From assembly GCA_030433005.1 (NCBI GenBank), contig JAUILQ010000052.1, forward strand, positions 1 through 39,685: a stretch of 39,685 nucleotides of DNA, given 5' to 3'. A program made the position numbers and the translations under genes. Source of the DNA: Alphaproteobacteria bacterium (lineage in GTDB: Bacteria; Pseudomonadota; Alphaproteobacteria; Kiloniellales; DSM-21159). This document shows positions 36,403 to 39,685 of the stretch, one piece after another. The number at the start of each line of letters is the position of its first letter. Position 1 is the stretch's first letter. Under the pieces are notes generated by a model, which was not told where the DNA came from, ran no database searches, and saw nothing but the letters and a program-made list of their open reading frames with translations.

Positions 36403-37212
36403 ATGCGGGCGACCCTGGCTCCGGGCCACGCGCTTCATTTCCGCGACGACGAGCCGGGCGACGGCGCCGAGGGCGCGCCGACGCTGGTCTTCACCAACTC
36501 GCTGGGCACCGACTTCCGGGTCTGGGATCCGCTGCTCGGCCACCTGCCGGCCGGCTGCCGCCTGCTGCGCCACGACCAGCGCGGCCACGGCCTGTCCGAC
36601 TGCCCGCCCGGCCCCTATCGCATCGAGGCTCTGGCCGACGACCTGGCCGCGCTGCTCGACGAGCAGGCGGTCGAGCGCGCCGTCCTGGTCGGCCTGTCGG
36701 TCGGCGGCATGGTCGCCCAGGCCTACGCGGCGCGCGACCCAGGCCGTGTCGCGGCGCTGGTGCTCTGCGACACCGCCCACCGCATCGGCAGTGCCGAGAT
36801 GTGGCAGCAGCGCATCGACGCGCTCGGCGCCGGCGGCATCGAGGCGCTGGCCCCGGCGATCCTGGAGCGCTGGTTCTCGGCGCACTTCCGCGAGCAGCGC
36901 CCGGCCGAGCTGGCGGTCTGGCGCAACATGCTGCTGCGCACGCCGCTCGAGGGGTACGTGGCGACCTGCGCGGCGATCCGCGACGCCGACCTGACCGAGG
37001 CCGCCGGCAGTCTGTCGATGCCGGCGCTCTGCCTGGTCGGCAGCGAGGACGGCGCGACGCCGCCGGCGCTGGTCCGCGAGCTGGCCGGCCTGCTGCCCAA
37101 CGCCCGCTTCGCCGAGATCCCCGACGCCGGCCACCTGCCCTCGGTCGAGGCGCCGACGCTGATGGGCCGGCTGATCACCGACTTCCTGAAGGAGCAGAAG
37201 CTTGTCCGCTGA
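36403..37212 (+). CDS. pcaD: 3-oxoadipate enol-lactonase
   Basis: This alpha/beta-hydrolase of about 269 residues hydrolyses beta-ketoadipate enol-lactone to beta-ketoadipate. The N-terminal FTNSLGTDFRVWDPLL, the oxyanion region LRHDQRGHGLSDCP, the nucleophile elbow GLSVGGMVAQ (Ser), the acid in VGSEDGATPP (Asp) and the histidine in DAGHLPSVEAP complete the catalytic triad. The ATG at 36403 has AGAGGAGGG before it and gives normal length. An in-frame GTG at 36355 with its own AAGGAGG five bases upstream could add 16 residues. Order pcaD-pcaC-pcaH-pcaG places it first in the protocatechuate operon. The pcaC start is inside its 3' end. Confidence 0.93.
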   Translation: MRATLAPGHALHFRDDEPGDGAEGAPTLVFTNSLGTDFRVWDPLLGHLPAGCRLLRHDQRGHGLSDCPPGPYRIEALADDLAALLDEQAVERAVLVGLSVGGMVAQAYAARDPGRVAALVLCDTAHRIGSAEMWQQRIDALGAGGIEALAPAILERWFSAHFREQRPAELAVWRNMLLRTPLEGYVATCAAIRDADLTEAAGSLSMPALCLVGSEDGATPPALVRELAGLLPNARFAEIPDAGHLPSVEAPTLMGRLITDFLKEQKLVR

Positions 37213-37585
37213 CCAGCGCCACGAAACCGGCATGGCGGTGCGCCGCGAGGTCCTGGGCGAGGCCCACGTCGCCCGCGCCGAGGCCAACAAGACCCCCTTC
37301 GACGCGGACTTCCAGCGCTTCATCACCGAGACCGCCTGGGGCTCGCTCTGGTCGCGGCCGCACTTCACGCGGCGCGAGCGCTCGCTCGTGACCATCGCGC
37401 TGCTCGCCGGCCTCGGCCGCGAGGAGGAGCTGGCCCTGCACTTCCGCGCGATCCGCAACACCGGCGCCAGCGAGGAGGACGTGCGCGAGGTGCTGCTGCA
37501 CGTCGCCGTCTACGCCGGGGTGCCGGCCGCCAACAGCGCGATCCGCCTCGCCAAGAAGGTCTTCGCCGAAGAGAAGGAGGGCTGA
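37202..37585 (+). CDS. pcaC: 4-carboxymuconolactone decarboxylase
   Basis: This 127-residue protein of the CMD/AhpD-like family decarboxylates gamma-carboxymuconolactone to the enol-lactone used by PcaD. The conserved [20 protein letters not shown] and [19 protein letters not shown] segments are present, with the general-base/histidine regions of the family. The start is TTG at 37202, supported by AAGGAG (37189-37194) seven bases upstream. It overlaps the pcaD stop by 11 bases, indicating coupled translation. It is followed after five bases by pcaH. Confidence 0.94.
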   Translation: MSADQRHETGMAVRREVLGEAHVARAEANKTPFDADFQRFITETAWGSLWSRPHFTRRERSLVTIALLAGLGREEELALHFRAIRNTGASEEDVREVLLHVAVYAGVPAANSAIRLAKKVFAEEKEG

Positions 37586-37590
37586 GCGCC

Positions 37591-38313
37591 ATGGCCGCCC
37601 GCGACGAGTTCTACCAGCGCGACCGGGACTGGCATCCGGCCGCCTACGCGCCCGGCTACAAGACCAGCGTCACGCGCGCGCCGCGCTTCGCCCTGGTCTC
37701 GCTGGAGCAGAGCCTGTCGGACGTCACCGGGCCGGTCTTCGGCGAGGACTCCCTGGGCCCGCTCGACAACGACCTGATCCGCAACTTCACGGGCGAAGAG
37801 GCCGTCGGCCCGCGCATCGTCGTCCACGGCCGCGTGCTCGACGAGAACGCCCGGCCGGTGCCCAACGCCCTGATCGAGATCTGGCAGGCCAACGCCGGCG
37901 GCAAGTACCGCCACGTCAACGACCGCTACCTGGCCGCCCTCGACCCCAACTTCGGCGGCTGCGGCCGGGCCCTGTCGGACGCCGACGGCTACTACTTCTT
38001 CCGCACCATCCAGCCGGGCCCCTACCCCTGGCGCAACCGGATCAACGACTGGCGGCCGGCGCACATCCACCTGTCGATCTTCGGCACGGCCTTCTGCCAG
38101 CGCCTGATCACCCAGCTCTACTTCGAGGGCGACCCGCTGATCCCGCGCTGCCCGATCGTCAACTCGATCGCCGACAAGGCCGCCGTCGAGCGCCTGATCG
38201 CGCGGCTCGACCCGGAGGCCGGCGTGCCGCTCGACAGCCTCGCCTACCGCTTCGACATCGTGCTGCGCGGCCGGCGCCAGACGCTCTTCGAGAACCGCCT
38301 GCAGGGAGCCTGA
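37591..38313 (+). CDS. pcaH: Protocatechuate 3,4-dioxygenase beta subunit
   Basis: This 240-residue catalytic subunit is an intradiol ring-cleaving non-heme Fe(III) enzyme that converts protocatechuate to 3-carboxy-cis,cis-muconate. Iron ligands are visible as Y106 (GGKYRH), Y145 (GPYPW), H158 and H160 (RPAHIHLS), matching the two Tyr/two His pattern. The N-terminal ~60 residues are the beta-subunit-specific arm, including [17 protein letters not shown]. It must pair with PcaG, encoded seven bases downstream. A strong AAGGAGGG lies about ten bases before the ATG. Confidence 0.96.
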   Translation: MAARDEFYQRDRDWHPAAYAPGYKTSVTRAPRFALVSLEQSLSDVTGPVFGEDSLGPLDNDLIRNFTGEEAVGPRIVVHGRVLDENARPVPNALIEIWQANAGGKYRHVNDRYLAALDPNFGGCGRALSDADGYYFFRTIQPGPYPWRNRINDWRPAHIHLSIFGTAFCQRLITQLYFEGDPLIPRCPIVNSIADKAAVERLIARLDPEAGVPLDSLAYRFDIVLRGRRQTLFENRLQGA

Positions 38314-38320
38314 CCAGACC

Positions 38321-38968
38321 ATGCCCGGCTTCGGCAACTTCCCCGACCATCCCTTCCACAGCTTGAAGGAGACGCCCTCGCAGACCGCGGGGCCGTTCCT
38401 GCACATCGGCATGGCGCCGGCCGCCGCCGGCCTGCCCGAGCGCAGCCAGCAGCAGGACAACGTGATCGCCGGCGCCGCCGTCGAGGGCGAGCGCATCCGC
38501 ATCGAGGGCTACGTCCTCGACGGCACCGGCCACAAGGTCAAGGACGCCGCCCTCGAGGCCTGGCAGGCCGACTCCAAGGGCGCCTTCCCCGAGGGCCCGA
38601 TCGAGGCCGCCGCCTTCCGCGGCTGGGGCCGCGCGGTCACCGACTTCTCGACCGGCCTCTGGTGGTTCGAGACGGTCAAGCCGGGCGCCGTGCCCGGCCG
38701 TGTCGGCGCCGACGGCAAGGCCGCCGTCCAGGCGCCGCACCTCTGCCTCTGGGTGGTCGCGCGCGGCATCAACGTCGGCCTCTCGACCCGCCTCTACTTC
38801 GACGACGAGGCCGAGTACAACGCCAAGGACCCGGTGCTCGCCGTGATCGAGCAGGTCGGCCGCCGCGAGACCCTGCTGGCGCGCCGCGAGAGCCGCGGCG
38901 GCGAGACGGTCTACCGCTTCGACATCGTCCTGCAGGGCGAGGGCGAGACGGTCTTCTTCGACGTCTAG
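38321..38968 (+). CDS. pcaG: Protocatechuate 3,4-dioxygenase alpha subunit
   Basis: This 215-residue alpha subunit is structurally related to PcaH but lacks the iron ligands. It opens with a conserved region, KETPSQTAGPFLHIGMAP. The intradiol dioxygenase fold (IRIEGYVLDGTGHKVKDAAL, WQADSKG, then the APHLCLWVVARGINVGL strand) is intact. The equivalent of the PcaH HIH motif is APHLCL, so iron is not bound here, as expected. It ends the visible pca operon. The next gene expected in alphaproteobacteria, pcaB, is absent from the window and an IS lies 3'. Confidence 0.95.
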   Translation: MPGFGNFPDHPFHSLKETPSQTAGPFLHIGMAPAAAGLPERSQQQDNVIAGAAVEGERIRIEGYVLDGTGHKVKDAALEAWQADSKGAFPEGPIEAAAFRGWGRAVTDFSTGLWWFETVKPGAVPGRVGADGKAAVQAPHLCLWVVARGINVGLSTRLYFDDEAEYNAKDPVLAVIEQVGRRETLLARRESRGGETVYRFDIVLQGEGETVFFDV

Positions 38969-39010
38969 GGCCGGCGGGCGGCGGCTGCCACGCCGGCCCC
39001 ACCTCTCCCT

Positions 39011-39028
39011 CCCACGCTGTCGCGTGGG
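39011..39028 (+). terminator. Hairpin downstream of pcaG
   Basis: CCCACGC-TGTC-GCGTGGG forms a perfect 7-bp stem with a four-base loop. The flanks (ACCTCTCCCT before, GTGAG after) resemble the repeat at 11997-12051, so this may be a related or partial copy cut short next to the IS. Confidence 0.5.
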
Positions 39029-39035
39029 TGAGCAA

Positions 39036-39685
39036 CCGGTAGGATCGTTGACACTATGGACCGGGAACATCGTTGACGGTTTCCCTGGTTTGTTCGCGTC
39101 GCCGTTTGCGGTTGCCCGGCCGGGGCGCCGAGAAGGGGCGCAAGCGTTTGGTTCTGCGGTCGATCAGGCCGACAGGATAGCTCGCGAAGCGCACGATCCA
39201 GTCGCCGGTCTCGGTCTCAGCGACGCCGACCGGCTCGCCGACGAGGGTTTCGCTGACGAAGACGAGCTCGCCGCCCCAGCGGATCTCGCCGTTGCTGCGC
39301 ACGCGCCGCACGGCCTGCTCGGCCTCGTAGTGTGGCGCCTCGATGCGTTTGGGATAGGGCCGCGGGCTCCTGGTGTAGCGGCTGGCCGGCGTCTGCTGCT
39401 CGAGCGCCTCATGCGGGCGCAGCTCGTTGTATTCCTGGCGGAAGTGCGCGAAGCGCAGCTGCTGGGCGGCCAGGCTGTCGGCCGGCGGATTGGCGGTCTC
39501 GGCCTTGAGCGTGCCGTGCATTCGCTCGTGCCGGCCGTTCTGCTGGGGTGCCCCCGGGTCAGTGCGCTCGAGGCGGATGCCGAGCTTGAGCCACTGCACC
39601 GCCAGGCGGCTCAGGCCACCGGCGCCGTTGCCCGCGAAGGGCGGGCCGTTGTCCGAGCGGATTGCCAGCGGCAGCCCCTGCTCGC
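39036..39685 (-). mobile_element. IS481-like insertion sequence, partial (one end in window)
   Basis: The IS end appears to lie between the hairpin at 39028 and the transposase stop at 39056. Two direct copies of ATCGTTGAC, at 39044-39052 and 39069-39077, sit 25 bases apart next to the transposase 3' end. These are likely terminal transposase-binding repeats. The other end is beyond 39685. The exact boundary and target duplication cannot be set from one end. Confidence 0.65.
39054..39685 (-). CDS. IS481-like DDE transposase (5' part outside window)
   Basis: This is the C-terminal part of an integrase-core transposase; the frame is open to the window edge, and about 210 codons are visible. 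The second catalytic Asp is in LPLAIRSDNGPPFAG (complement of about 39640-39675). The catalytic Glu is in PQQNGRHERMHGTLKAE. The following domain, PRPYPKRIEAPHYEAEQAVRRV and a GELVFVSETLVGEPVGVAE strand, is the usual IS481-type tail. No frameshift is visible in the window. Codon use is slightly less GC-extreme than in the pca genes. The first Asp and the N-terminal HTH are outside the window. Confidence 0.85.
   Translation of the reverse strand, partial: EQGLPLAIRSDNGPPFAGNGAGGLSRLAVQWLKLGIRLERTDPGAPQQNGRHERMHGTLKAETANPPADSLAAQQLRFAHFRQEYNELRPHEALEQQTPASRYTRSPRPYPKRIEAPHYEAEQAVRRVRSNGEIRWGGELVFVSETLVGEPVGVAETETGDWIVRFASYPVGLIDRRTKRLRPFSAPRPGNRKRRREQTRETVNDVPGP

Overview
The window is 39.7 kb of very GC-rich, densely coding chromosomal DNA with third-position G/C bias and frequent 1-4 base start/stop overlaps. 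It is dominated by ABC importers and small-molecule catabolic genes. This content, the pcaDCHG gene order and the intergenic palindromic repeats fit a metabolically versatile alphaproteobacterium, probably Rhodospirillales-like or rhizobial-like. That placement is inference from gene content and base composition. No tRNA, rRNA, CRISPR array or phage module was seen, and no gene-free stretch exceeds about 300 bases.

Layout. (1) 1-2449: the 3' end of a peptide/nickel-type ABC importer (truncated DppC-like permease, fused DppD-DppF-like ATPase). (2) 2474-11992: a LysR regulator divergent from a PotFGHI-like importer (binding protein, ATPase, two permeases). The importer continues into four oxidoreductase genes: a D-amino-acid-oxidase-like flavoprotein, a small 2Fe-2S protein, an HcnB/OoxA-like flavoprotein and a second DAO-family flavoprotein. 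A RidA-type imine deaminase ends the run. This reads as uptake, oxidation to an imine, and imine hydrolysis for an amine, imino acid or opine not identified here. (3) 11997-15631: paired inverted repeats, a DUF421/YetF gene broken by a nonsense codon, and phosphoenolpyruvate carboxylase.

(4) 15737-24969: a minus-strand operon read from right to left: class II aldolase, family-5 binding protein, two Dpp-type permeases, fused ATPase, MlrC-family (M81) metallopeptidase, small P-loop kinase. It faces a divergent GntR/FCD regulator gene, which is followed by an acetylpolyamine-amidohydrolase-like gene (24985-26010). (5) 26074-28572: a perfect 33-bp inverted repeat, two divergent GNAT acetyltransferases, an MFS transporter, and another REP-like inverted pair. 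(6) 28624-31582: a ThDP-dependent enzyme and an M20-type amidohydrolase in one minus-strand unit. (7) 31881-36224: an RND efflux adaptor and pump without an outer-membrane factor gene. (8) 36403-38968: pcaD-pcaC-pcaH-pcaG of the protocatechuate branch of the beta-ketoadipate pathway. (9) 39054-end: an IS481-like transposase running off the window, sitting where pcaB would be expected.

The most notable signals are these. The amine-oxidation operon has two different DAO-type subunits around one HcnA/HcnB-like pair. Strong hairpins follow both solute-binding-protein genes. Two inverted copies of one palindromic repeat show compensatory stem changes. Two genes have 3' ends running into such repeats. 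A single nonsense codon breaks the DUF421 gene. The MlrC/aldolase/kinase transporter operon has an unknown substrate. The pca operon is followed by an IS in place of pcaB.
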